64,000 nucleotides of DNA, from positions 418,634 to 482,633 of the forward strand of contig KV425554.1 of NCBI GenBank assembly GCA_001632425.1. The letters are read 5' to 3'. Numbering within the stretch: position 1 is the first letter of the stretch; each line of letters begins with the position of its first letter. Below, in pieces: positions 1 through 10,677 of the stretch. The translations under genes were made by a program, and so were the position numbers. Source of the DNA: Neolentinus lepideus HHB14362 ss-1 (Eukaryota > Basidiomycota > Agaricomycetes > Gloeophyllales > Gloeophyllaceae). Below the pieces are notes generated by a model, which made no database searches, was not told the origin of the DNA, and was given only the letters and a program-made list of their open reading frames with translations.

Positions 1-1185
1 GCGACCTTTCCCTACGTCCGCCAAGACCACTCGCCCCAGTCCCTCTTCGGCCCCGACGCCTCCCTGGGCCCGTACCAGAGCCGCTCGGACGCCATCTACG
101 GCGAGCCTCTCCCCATAAACGCCGAGTCCGGCGCCATCCACCGGTACCAGCCCGTCCACCACTCCCCGCACACGCCCTACCACGAGCTCGACGACCCCAT
201 CAAGCTCGAAGAGTCCCACGTGATCGTGCCGTCCCAGCAGTTCTACCCCGCGCGCCACCCGCACATCCCCCAGCACGCCCACTCGTATCCTTACCCGCCA
301 CAACTCCCCATCCAGCACACCGACGACGCCGCGTCCAAGGAGACTCAGTACCTCCGGAGACGGTGCAACAACTGCCACACAACCGAGCCCCCCTCATGGC
401 GCCGGTCCACTCTCAACCCAGGCAAGATCGTCTGCAACAAGTGTGGCCTCTACGAGCGCACGCACTTGAGACCACGACCGCTCCGCTTCGACGAGCTCCG
501 AGCCGGTGGCAAGGGCCGGAAAGCAAGCGGCGCCATGGGCGTGCAGCGGAAATCGAGCCCCAAGGTCAAGAAGGAGCCCAACGGCACGTCGCCCGTCCCT
601 GGTGGCACGATCTCCAGGCGCGGCAGCGTGAGCAGCATCGCCAGTTCGGTGCACTCTGGCAGCGGCATGAGCGACTGGGACGATAACGGTCAGCATCCCT
701 CTGTCACTTCTACAGTACATGAAAATTAAATGGCATTTCTGTACGCAGTTTCTGTCTATTCGAACAGCTCCAACCCGCCCTCATCCTACCCGTCCCCTCA
801 GACGTTCTCCATCCCCATCCGAGATCCCGCGAGCGCGTCCCCGCCCTCGTCGGCAGCCGGCATACGACTCCCGCCGGCGCCCATGAGCGACCTCCACCCG
901 CACTCCCCGCACCTGCCCCTGCAAGGCTCGCCCCTGCAGCACACCGCCAGCGCGCACAGCTCCCCGCAACAGCCCCCCGCCGACCTGCGCGTGCCGGCGA
1001 AGAGCCAGACCGTGCCCGCGTACGAGTACGAGCGCGCGGGGGACGCGTTTATGCGGCGCGGGTCGCTGCCGGTGCCGCTCCCCGGGTACGGGCAGGAGAC
1101 GGGGTGGGTGTCTGTGGAGCGGGACGCGGGCGCGCGGGACTCTGGCGCGCACGTGCGGCTGAGCCCCGAGGCTATGGCGGCGTAA
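1..1185 (+). CDS. GATA-type zinc-finger transcription factor, 5' end missing
   Basis: The gene is open from the first base, so its N-terminus lies outside the window. Model: exon 1-688, intron 689-748 (60 nt, phase 1), exon 749-1185 with a TAA stop; about 374 residues are visible. A single GATA finger starts near residue 122 of the visible part (CNNC, then CNKC) with the WRR and CGLYERTH signatures. The two cysteine pairs are 19 residues apart by my count, against 17-18 in classical GATA fingers. A basic tail follows (RPRPLRFDELR, lysine/arginine-rich), as expected for DNA binding to GATA motifs in the nucleus. The rest is Pro/Ser/His-rich low complexity, typical of activation or interaction regions. 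Family membership is clear. Which pathway it controls (nitrogen, iron, light or development) cannot be told from this fragment. Confidence 0.85.
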
Positions 1186-4100
1186 TCCCCTCCTCCACTC
1201 CACCCCTGGCGGCCCGGCGTCGTCGTGTCCATACATACTGCAAAACGGATCTCTGTGTATCGCTACTCCCCTGGCTTGGATAACCGCCCCTTGTCTTTGC
1301 CAGTCTTTATTGCGCTTTCTTGTATCTTATTGCCTTGCACCATTCTCTTGGCGACCCCCAAAACCTCGCTTTGCTTATCAATTGTTTATTATCTTTGCAT
1401 TTCGCGGACGTATACCTGTCTTCCCGTTTGCTCAGCTCATCTAGTTTAGCTTTATTTATTGCGACTCCATTGCAGTGCTCGGTGTTCATACACTCCCCTC
1501 GTGTCGGTGGTAAAGATTATATCTATTGCGTGGTCTCCTCTCTCTATCTGCTTTGTACTAGTATCTTATTTGCATCGTCTTTGGCGTAGTACCTGTGTTT
1601 AGAGTAGATGTGGAATAAGTGAAGTAGCGTAAAATGCAATTGAACGTCATCACAAAGCGTATTGGCGAGCGAATTCGAGTGCCTTGAGATGCGGTGGTCG
1701 GGAGTGCCCTCTTTTGGGGAGAGGGGGGATATGCGTCGGCGTACGCGCGTTATCTCCAGCACCCACAGCACCTAGGCAAGCGGGTTTGCTGTGGAGACAG
1801 GCTTCTCTCGCCAGGGGCTGGCTTTCGCGTTTCATGTGCAGGTTCCCACGCGGGCCAGGTGGGAGAGATAACGGTGCCTCTCCGTGATGGTGAGGAAACT
1901 GGATGGTGGGTGGTGGGAGGAGGCTATGGGGGGCGGTGCGCGGCGATTAATTTGATGGGGCCGGGGGGGATCAGTGCTCGATGCGCAAACTGTAAACATA
2001 GCTGTAGACGAATTCGAACCACAACGCAACACGAACTCCCGCGAGCTAAAACGATCGGACGTCCGAGACTTTCACTATGTACGCTCTGGCTACGTTATCT
2101 GTCACAGGATCTCGCGGAAGTATTCTGTGGTTTGCTGAGAGTGGGGGGAGAGCTTAAGGGTGGTAGCCGGGTTTCAGATGTGCGATGTGCGATGTGCTCG
2201 AATGAGGTTAATTGAGGAGTTTGCCTACGGCTTTTTTGCGCAGTAGTTTTTATTCTGCATACCGAGGCAACGTTAACCTGATCAAGTCTACATACATACT
2301 ACTATCAGCTCAACCTTGAAGCTTGTCCGGTCGGGCTGCTATAACGACGACGGAGGGATGGTCGATATGATACAATAGTTTAACAGGCACGGATGGCTTG
2401 ATGCAGAGATCTCGGTGTCGGGCATGCTGCGAGCGCTCTGGAAAGGAAACGTATTCCGGCCTCGTACTTGGCTTGCTGGCGATGGACTAACTATCCCAGT
2501 TGTGGCATGTGATGGGGGACAGTTAATGGAATGCGTAGTCGGTGGTAGTTAATTACTACTACAACGCGCTAATCGGGAATGGAGAGCGGGAGGGGAAGCC
2601 GGGTGGATTCGTATGTGTCGTTGGACAAGAGAAATACTAAAAATATTGGGAATCAGGTACACAACACTTGCACGGACTCGGACAGGCCGGGGAGGGGGGG
2701 CTCTCCATAACATGGCTGTCAATACCCCAGACTCTGCCGACGCCACAAGCATGGTGTATACCGGTGAATTTCTGCAGACTTGGAGAGCGCTCGCCCGAAC
2801 TTACCCAGAGGGCGAGTTGATTGCAGATTTTCTTCTGAGTTGAATCACGAACCAGTCCGTGTCGGGTCAAAAATGCTCCTGATCGCCCGTTGAGCAGGAT
2901 GATTTCCTATCATCGAGCATTGCGAGAGTGGGCGACCATGTGGTTGGCCCGATGAACCTGGCCGACTCGGTCACTCACGCATACCCACAGATGCTCGCAT
3001 TCCTTACAGGAGGTATATGAACATCGAGCTGATGATCCAGCAGTCGGCCCTCTACAGCGTCACGATAAGTCACACAAACCGCCGGCTGGCACCGATAATA
3101 CGCCCTGGCAGCATCTCCTCGATCGTTGGACCAAAGTGAAACCGGTCAGCAACGAACCGAGATCACACCTCGTTTACTTCGTTGACGGCACGAGCCTGCG
3201 TGATGATAGTACATAATAGAGAGAAGACGCGCCATAATATACGGACGCGATCGGGGCCGATGCAAGGATCAGCATCGACGATATTACTTAGGAACCGGAG
3301 AAGCACTTGGCATCTACGCTACGCCTCGCTTGAGATATCTCGAGTTCGACCTAGACTTTGAGGTAGCAATACATATCTGTAGGCGTCTCCTGAAACGTAT
3401 CGCACGTGCGAATTCCTCGCACCCTGGCCGCCTAAAAAATTTGGGGGGGTACACAGTTCAATCGCAACACGAGCTGGTGATAGGAATTCAGTGTACAGGT
3501 CAGAGGGGCAGGAATTAATATCGAGGAACATATGCCAAACCGAGCGCCTAATCCGTGTCGCGGACATTTGACCCTCTTTACGCCTGCATGAAGGATGTGT
3601 AGCAGTCAAGAGTGGCTCTCTATTTGTATTCAGCACAGAGAAAGGGTACTTGTTGACATTAAACAGTATACCCAGCGATGGGCGCATACGGATTTACACC
3701 CCCAGATAAGACTCGACGTTAGTGGCCGATCGCGGCACTGCCTCCCGCGAACGTGACGGGTACTCGGCCGAGTCCGTCCATCTGAGGTCACCTGCCCCTG
3801 TCGTCAGTAATAATCTCGCTAGATTCAAGATATGCGCCCGTAGATCATGCTATGATAGATCTGTGGCAGATATTTTACTACACGGCAGGCAAGAGCTGTG
3901 GTTACATAGGAGAAACAGACTATTATGAACTTCATTGAACAAGGCGGAGGGGCAGAACACCGCCTTGACTTGTTGGGCAGATGCTGAGATGCACATGAGC
4001 CGAACAAATGCTGAGTTATCTATGTCGCCGTAGGTGCACAGCTCGTCATATCTTAATGATCGCTGTGGACCATCAGACACACCCACCTCCCTTACGTCTT

Positions 4101-4898
4101 ATGTTTCACTGTTTTTCAATTACTGGGAACGATAGGAGATGTAGGTCTTCTGTCCTGTGAAATTTCCGACGGTCGCACAATTCTACGATGGCAGCCCTGA
4201 CCTCAGCACGGACCCACTACTTCAGCATGTGGCTCATGCACCTAGAGCCCGATTACTTCGTGAGATCTCATAAAATTCATGACCCTGCTCAACATCCTCT
4301 AGATCGATCATAATTGTAGTGTTTGAACTTATCAACCAACGATCGTGGTTACCGGGCAATATCACTCCAGCCACAAAGTCTCTCTGAAGCAAGACTTGCG
4401 CAAGAGGCGAGGCTGAGCAGTGTCGACAACAACGCATCATGATATACCTTACAAAATACACAGGGTTACTGTCATATCTCCAAGTCCGCTCAATCTGCGC
4501 TACAGAGAAGACTCAGTTGACGGTCGAAGCGAAGCGTAGCTACGCCATTTGCTGGCGACCGAGCCGGGCTTCCGATTCATGAGCCAGCGGCTTGCTCCAA
4601 AAATCGCCCAGAACGACATCCCCCCTCTCCCAACCCCTCTGGAGGGGCAAGAAGCACCTTCCAAGGCACGTCAAAGCTCCGGTGCAAGCCTGGAGCTGTT
4701 GAGGGCATCCCAACGCCTCTCCCACAAGTCGTCTTGAATTCGCTTCGGCAGTATTATTGCTTAATTCATTCGTGGACTACGGCCCCCCCGACTATAACCC
4801 GTGCCGCTGAATATAAAACCCTGAGCGTAAAGGTGGGCGTGGAAATCCTGCCGACAATGTACCCCCGATTGTCTATGTCAAAGGCGCCTGTGATCTGT
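1186..4898. other. gene-poor intergenic stretch
   Basis: I see no convincing gene in these 3.7 kb. The first 450 bases are pyrimidine-rich and probably hold the 3' UTR of the GATA gene. Beyond that, open frames on both strands are short (about 120 codons at most), match no family I recognise and cannot be joined into a conserved protein. No tRNA-like fold, long repeat or terminal inverted repeat was noticed. Confidence 0.5.
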
Positions 4899-6193
4899 CT
4901 ACATCGGATGTCCGCCCTTTCCGCTGGGCGAATGAAGCGAATAAGTCGAGACTGGTGACCGTAGGTATCGGAATGCTTGCCGAGAGTATGATTCCGTAGG
5001 AGTCGGCTCTAAGCCGCTCTCGATATCGCCTGCTCTTCCTCGCATGCGTGAGGACTTTCCAATATCTGCGTCGTCTCGAATTCTCCTGCGCGAATCAGCT
5101 GCGCTGATGCCCAGGACACGGGACATGCTAGACAGCGCCCCGCCTACTACTCGTGCGCTCACCCACTGGGCGATGTTTCCGCCTGGGAGGAGGCTGACCA
5201 GGTCTTTGGCATCCCAGAAGTCGCGGTGGTGCGTGATGTGCCCCGAGTCATTGAAACGCAGCCTCGTTATCACGTGTAATTGTAAGTGCAGAGGGCTGGG
5301 CAGCATGAAGTTGAGCAGAGGAACTGAAATAGCTGGGTCACTGGGGTGGATGTACGTAGACGGATGCGATGAACTTCCGTGGGCATTCGGTAGAGCAAGT
5401 GACGAGGACATCGGTGTGTCTGGATGGGCGAAACGACCGGCTGAAGCAGTTGCGAAGCGGTCGGAATGAAGGCCGGGGAGAATTAGGATATTAAAAGTAT
5501 GTTCAATGACACATTGCCTGTGCCCATCTACATCGAGAATCAGCGCTGTCTTTCGTGCGCAGAAACTTACGTCCAAAAACCATGCAGCCAGGACACAAGA
5601 CCACAAGGACAAAGTGACGCTTACCGAAGCTTTCACTTTCTGAGATTTCTCCAACCTCTGTCCAGACACGGAGCGCCTGGAACAAGTTATGGCTGGCTTC
5701 ATCCCCTTCTAACAAATCTTGCTTCCCGAGGAGCATATATAGTACGACCAGTGGTCTTGGTACGTTTAGTCTAGAGAGTCGGTTTGTCAAGGAGTAGATA
5801 TCACATAGGACCGATCGTGACGTCGCGGTCAGGAGAGGATTCTCGTATCTGTAAATGCTTCCGCGTGTCAGCGACGGTGTCCAAGAAGTGACATTGCATA
5901 GAATACCGCTTACACTGAAAGAATATAGCACGCCAACGATGAAAAGGTGAGCCGGAGTTCCACCTCGAAGCTGAGATTGTTAGAAACTAACCAGCATTAG
6001 CTTCATAAAATCGTTCAATAGCATCCAAAGTAGATGTATGGCCATCTCCTTCTCCATAGACCAGATCACAAACCTCCAGCGCCGTAACATGTCGAGATAC
6101 AATTGAGAGGTCGCTTGTGCTAGAATTTCTAGCTATCGTCGGCCTCCCCTCAGACGGCGCACTTGGGAATGCAATCGAGTTCGTGTTTGCCAT
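4899..6193 (-). CDS. SnoaL/NTF2-like conserved fungal protein
   Basis: Five-exon model: 6193-5992, a single base at 5914, 5848-5625 and 5527-4899, with introns 5991-5915, 5913-5849 and 5624-5528; 351 residues. The exon list counts four coding pieces because one is the single base. The protein carries a fungal SnoaL/NTF2-like core: FYEANAVYENPLLTATS near residues 62-78, VIEHTFNILILPG, then ITHHRDFWDAKDLVSLLPG. The family is conserved in fungi but its biochemical role is not established to my knowledge; NTF2-like folds often bind small hydrophobic ligands. The C-terminal third is basic and low complexity. Joining exon 1 directly to the third piece shifts frame and hits a stop within seven codons. 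The lone T at 5914, between a CAG acceptor and a GTAAGC donor, restores the conserved Val. It is divergent from the ketopantoate reductase gene, 223 bp away. Confidence 0.8.
5914..5914 (-). other. predicted one-nucleotide microexon
   Basis: On the minus strand the order is donor GTTAGT at 5991, acceptor TTTCAG ending at 5915, base T at 5914, donor GTAAGC at 5913, a CTGAC branch-point-like motif, and acceptor TTTACAG ending at 5849. The flanking introns are 77 and 65 nt, normal for this genome. The G from exon 1, this T and the A of the next exon make GTA (Val). That fits the conserved Ala-Val-Tyr-Glu-Asn-Pro context and keeps the frame open. Confidence 0.6.
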
Positions 6194-6416
6194 GAATGTT
6201 CACAGAGTTTGCACACGAGAGTTTCGGCTTCGTGGTGATAGCAGACAGTAGTGGTTCTACACGCCACGACGAACGTCGAGCGCCACCAAGGGCGGACCGC
6301 GTAATCACATGGGATGCGTGTCGCCCAAAAAGGAAGGTGATTTCGCTCAGGAATAGCTGCTACAGGAAGGCCGGGAGCAGTTCAGCTTTCTCACCTGCTT
6401 TCACTCGGTATTCGAT
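6194..6416. promoter_or_regulatory. shared divergent promoter region
   Basis: These 223 bp separate the start codons of the SnoaL-like gene (minus) and the ketopantoate reductase gene (plus), so they must hold both 5' leaders and core promoters. I see no clear TATA box or other named motif. Confidence 0.45.
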
Positions 6417-8807
6417 ATGCTCGATATCTGCGTTGTGGGGTTAGGCGGTAAGATATACATTACGTGTAACCCAAGGTCGCTGAACGGCGGATATACAGCC
6501 ATCGGGACGATTTACTCATACGCGCTCGAGCGCTCCGGACGAGTCAGAGTCACGGCAGTATGTCGGTATGCAGCGGCTCGTTTTACGTATAATTCCGTAT
6601 TTCGCTTCGCAATGCTTTTGTGCTTTGGTAGACTTGGCCGTTTCTCATGAAAAAATTTACAGGTCCAACTATGACATTGTTTATAGTCAGTTGCACTTTA
6701 TTCATAAAGCACGTTGTTCATGTCCGGATTGCTTCTATTCCAAGGTGGGGGATTGAATATCACCTCAGATCGTCTTGGAATTGTCGAAGCATGGAAGCCA
6801 TATCGAGGTAAGCTTGGTCTTCGGGGTGTTTTCTATAGCACCGCCCACCTGTGTCGATATCTCCGTCGACATGGTTTCGCATTCGTTCTAGTCATTTGGA
6901 CTCTATGTTGGTAACTTTCTAACATACTGAACTGTCTATATCTTTCTTTGGACTCAGTGGTAGCCAGTGTCGACAGTGCCGCCGATCGTAACTACCGTTT
7001 CGTCGTTTGTTCATTCAAGTGAGTGGATCCCTTTTACAAATCCACTGAACCCGCAGTTTCCTTGTCTCCGACTCCGATCGGCTTCCCTAATGATGCTCCT
7101 GTTGTCTCTGATTTATACAACTTATCAATCGATGCTTACTGACGGTGTCCGAACGTAACGGTTTCTTAGATGTCTGCCGGATGTCCAGGACACCCCCAGT
7201 CTGATCAGACCTCTTCTGTCGAAAACCTCTGCGTTTGTTCTCGTTCAGAACGGGATTGGCATAGAAAGAACGCTTCGGAAAAATGTACCTGAAACGGTTA
7301 CGATCATTTCAGGGTGCGCCTGGATAGACGCCACCACAGTTGATGGAGGGAACAGAGTCCATCAAACCGGGGATGTGAGTCCCGCATACTATTCCATGAA
7401 TCTGCCTTTCGGCTTTGCCAGACATGACGACGCTATCCCTGACAAACTGCGTCGCCACGGGCGGGACCGTTATCTGACCGTTCAGACGCGGCTTTTCCAT
7501 ACTTGTGAAAACATAGGTGCAAGTGTCGGATTACTCAAACCTGATGATCATTTTCAGGAGCGCTTAACAATTGGCTACCACTCACCCGCAAACAATCATC
7601 CCTCCATCGAAGCAGATGCTCGCGAGTCGATTGACTTATTCGCAGACTTGCTACGATCTGGGGGATGCAACCCCGAAGTTACGAATAATATCGATGTTGC
7701 AAGATGGAGAAAGGTGCTCTGGTAAGTGCTGTTGATTTTCGTCAGTCTCAGTGAGACATGGCTGCAGACGCTAGTGTCACGAATATTGTGATCCTCGGAA
7801 CGTAATATTGTGCGAGAACATCAGATGAGGTCGTCCTGAGTGGTCGACCCTGACTGATTGTGGGCGTTGGTGGAGCACTTAGTGTCATACTGGCTAGCAT
7901 GCTACAACTGCCCGGTCCTTGGGTTCGTTGTGCGACAGGCACCTCCTCGTTGACATGTCCGAATAAATGATCGATGGCTCCGAGTCTTGCACTTGAGCTA
8001 CCTCCGCTGGTTGCCACCCTGGTCACTTGCGTGGCAGTCGGGCCGACGAAGGCAGAAGTACCAGTATAGTCCACCAATGACGAATTTCTGCGAGGGGCCA
8101 TTTCAATTTCACATAACTCTCTGCTGTAGCTAAAAACAATTATACCAGGAACGCAAGCTTCTCTACTCTATGCACCCTCACAAGAGGCTCATGCGCGGAC
8201 CTAATGTCCGCGGATGTGCTCTCTGACATGTTACCCGTGGTTCGAGGAGTGATGACAGAGGTTAGATATCCTTTCACTAAACTAAATCTCGAAATGGCTA
8301 GGCACGCCGAGGATAGCCATCGGTACTTACCGCGGCAAAATGCTAACTTTAAGGTTCTCTCTACTTGTGTAGGTCATTTCCGTCGCGCGTAAGGCAGGAG
8401 TGGAACCCACCGAGCTTCCGGACGATGTTGCAGAACCCATAATAAAGAATGCTATTCATGACTACAGCGACATTCATCTGAGAACAGGGGATACGGCGGA
8501 TGCTCGTGTGCCGAGCGCATTCAAGCCCTCCATGTTGGTGGACCTGGAAGCGGGGCGGCCGATCGAAGTCGAACCTATTATCGGTGGTGTGATAAGGCAG
8601 GCCCGGGAGCTCGCCGTCGAAACTCCTCGGTATGTTCCATAGGTCTTCTCCTCCGTTTAATGGGCTTCGTTCCTGACCGTTCGTTTATATGTGCCCCTTT
8701 CTTCTGCCATGTCTCGCGGGAATTTCTGGGGCGAGACCAGATTAGATCTCATTTACGCCACTCTCAAGGTGATTCAGCGGAATACCTTGAAAGCCAGGAA
8801 GGTGTAG
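6417..8807 (+). CDS. 2-dehydropantoate 2-reductase (ketopantoate reductase, ApbA/PanE family)
   Basis: Ten-exon model: 6417-6447, 6499-6565, 6663-6685, 6745-6807, 6958-7018, 7170-7374, 7558-7721, 8149-8260, 8373-8629, 8741-8807; 349 residues, the usual family length. The enzyme reduces ketopantoate to pantoate with NADPH in pantothenate (coenzyme A) synthesis. The N-terminus shows the dinucleotide-binding GLGAIG (residues 8-13) after a beta strand. The middle has FVLVQNGIGIE, and RWRKVLWN supplies the presumed catalytic Lys202 and Asn206, spaced as Lys176/Asn180 in the E. coli enzyme. GVEPTELPDD and a final LDLIYATLKVIQRNTL helix complete the family pattern. All ten joins keep phase. Related fungal oxidoreductases of this fold may use other ketoacids, so the exact substrate is inferred. 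The 427-nt intron 7722-8148 is unusually long. Confidence 0.88.
7748..8101 (-). other. 117-codon open frame nested antisense in an intron
   Basis: An ATG-started frame of 117 codons lies wholly inside the 427-nt intron of the ketopantoate reductase gene, on the opposite strand. It is rich in Ser, Thr, Ala and Arg and matches no family I recognise. It may be a chance frame, a small nested gene, or part of an insertion that lengthened the intron. Confidence 0.25.
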
Positions 8808-9119
8808 TAAGTGCATCCATGTAGCGCTAGCAGAGGATGTCAATTGGATAATCCTGGATGCATTGGTATTAGTCTCTGTGATAGTCCGATCGCGGTAGGC
8901 GCCACGTAGGAACAGTACCCAATAGTGCTCTGGAGCTCTCCTGGCAAAGCAGTAACGTTTCTGTAGATTGACTTCGAGATCGGCCATAATTAAATAATAA
9001 AGGGCGACACGTGTTAGGCTAGTGCAATTGGCTACTAAGGCTGTGGCGTCAACCACTTCGCCTGTAACTTCCATACGCATTAGCGTTGCGCTCTTCACTC
9101 GAGCGCGCATACGTTTGAA
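8808..9119. other. intergenic spacer
   Basis: 312 bp between the ketopantoate reductase stop and the Dsc2-like start codon. It should hold the 3' UTR of the first gene and the promoter of the second. I see no other feature. Confidence 0.5.
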
Positions 9120-10534
9120 ATGTCATTCGAGCATGCTCCAGTGACCAAAGGTATGTAATATGCTCTAAAAGGATCCTTGTTGAGGTTATGGAGCGGCTCG
9201 AGGCTGACCACCAGCGGTCTTCCTCAGGCCTCATGCTGGGCTGTGCGCTAGCGTCAATTATAGCCGGAGTTTTCGACTTGAAACACTATCTCCATCTACA
9301 GGTGTGTCTAATTCTGACTATTGGCGAAGGACACGTATTCACCCTAGGGCGTATCGCTCCAACGTCGACTGCGGTGCAAAGCTTATCCCGCACCTTTCTA
9401 GATCCCACCAAGTACGCAGCGAGTTGTTTTTGCTATCGCCATTTCCTATGTTCGGGAAAACGTAAGACTGAACGGGTCCTGTTGTACTCTCGATAGTATT
9501 GGCGGCTTTTCGTCCATCACATCGCATATTCCAATTCCAGTGACCTCTTCCTCGCAGAGATCATTCTATACAGTGTCTCTGTCAATGTGGAACGTGCCTT
9601 CGGCAGTGTCAAGTTTGCTGTGAGTCGCTTGCAAATCGACATCCTTGTCAAATCAGGATTGCTACCAATTATGTTTCCAGTCGTTTGCAGTACTATCTAC
9701 ATTGGTGGCAACGATCCTGGAATTCTTATCACTTCTGCTTTTCCATCGCTTTGGTCTCAACTACATCCCCTCTGGGCCAACAGCTCTGATATTCAGCATA
9801 TTGTATCAGTATTCAAGACTCATCCCATCAGTGTATCAATTCCGCATATTTGGTGTTCCGTTGTCAAACAAATCCTATACGTACCTGCTGGCCGTCCAGG
9901 TCAAGATTGTTTTGCAACGCCACTCCTGTCGCTATCTGACTATTCCTTTTGAGATAGCTGGCTATATTGCACTACCCGTCATCTCTACTGGTCGCCCTAA
10001 TCGGCATTCTCGTTGGACAGGTCTACCGTTCCGACCTTGCGAATCTAAAATCTTATCGCCTTCCTCTCATTGTCGTACGTTTAGCTTCTCGATACGTCCT
10101 ACCCCTGATTGGCAGCACTCGAGCACCCCGACGAAGTCATCTAGCCTTCCCCGACGAAAGGCCCTCTGGCGTCAGGACAGTCCGCTTACCTACTGTGCAA
10201 GATGAAGTTGTCACCACGGCACCCACGGCACCAGGTGACAATCTCATAACGGAACCCGATGGCGAGGGCAATAGCAACAGGTCGGTCATGCGAGAATGGG
10301 TTAACGAATTAACGGGCCGCGCGGAACGCGCCTCGTCGGGGCTCAGGGTGCCCAGTGAGACCGAAATCACAAACCTCATGAGTATATTTCCTGATCTCCA
10401 ACGCGACGTTGTTGTTGCTGCCCTCCAGCGCAGGTGCGAGAGATCGGCCGCATCTTCTAATTGTTCATACTCACTCCCGTAACAGCCCGAACATAGAGGC
10501 CGCGGCAGAAATTCTATTGACTTCGCAGCTGTAG
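9120..10534 (+). CDS. Dsc2/UBAC2-like rhomboid pseudoprotease with C-terminal CUE/UBA domain
   Basis: Seven-exon model: 9120-9150, 9228-9301, 9382-9411, 9497-9619, 9681-9899, 9958-10433, 10486-10534; 333 residues. The first two thirds form a derlin/rhomboid-like bundle of membrane helices: an N-terminal helix (LMLGCALASIIAGVFDL), then the core with NVERAFGSVKFA, STLVATILEFLSLLLF and GPTALIFSILY. The C-terminal 40 residues read as a ubiquitin-binding CUE/UBA module: EITNLMSIFPDLQRDVVVAA, then NIEAAAEILL. This order is that of S. pombe Dsc2 and human UBAC2. These act in ER/Golgi membrane ubiquitin-ligase complexes; in fission yeast the complex activates the sterol-sensing SREBP. The rhomboid catalytic Ser/His are not apparent, as expected for a pseudoprotease. 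The third exon is only 30 nt. Another derlin-like UBA protein remains possible. Confidence 0.78.
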
Positions 10535-10677
10535 AAAGTTGCAGTATGATAAGATACATAGCCCATATGTTCAAGAGCGAATCGGACATGCTGACAAGAA
10601 GAGCGCCACAATTGTATCGAAGAATCTTATTAATCACCCGAGACAGGTGCTAAGTCCCGGGTTCTGTCAGGGTCGAT

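Noticed and set aside
1995..2080. Possible tRNA on the minus strand (GGTTCGAATTC near 2025)
   Set aside because: A B-box-like string is present, but neither the T-stem nor an acceptor stem pairs.
1186..4898. Short frames such as 3319-3687 (minus) and 4234-4461 (minus)
   Set aside because: No family resemblance, no splice partners that extend them, and base composition like the surrounding non-coding DNA.
5849..5991. Nested twin intron (stwintron) instead of a one-base exon
   Set aside because: Removing an internal intron that rebuilds the donor leaves the exon in phase 0 and the following ATACGAG out of frame. The observed frame requires the extra T.
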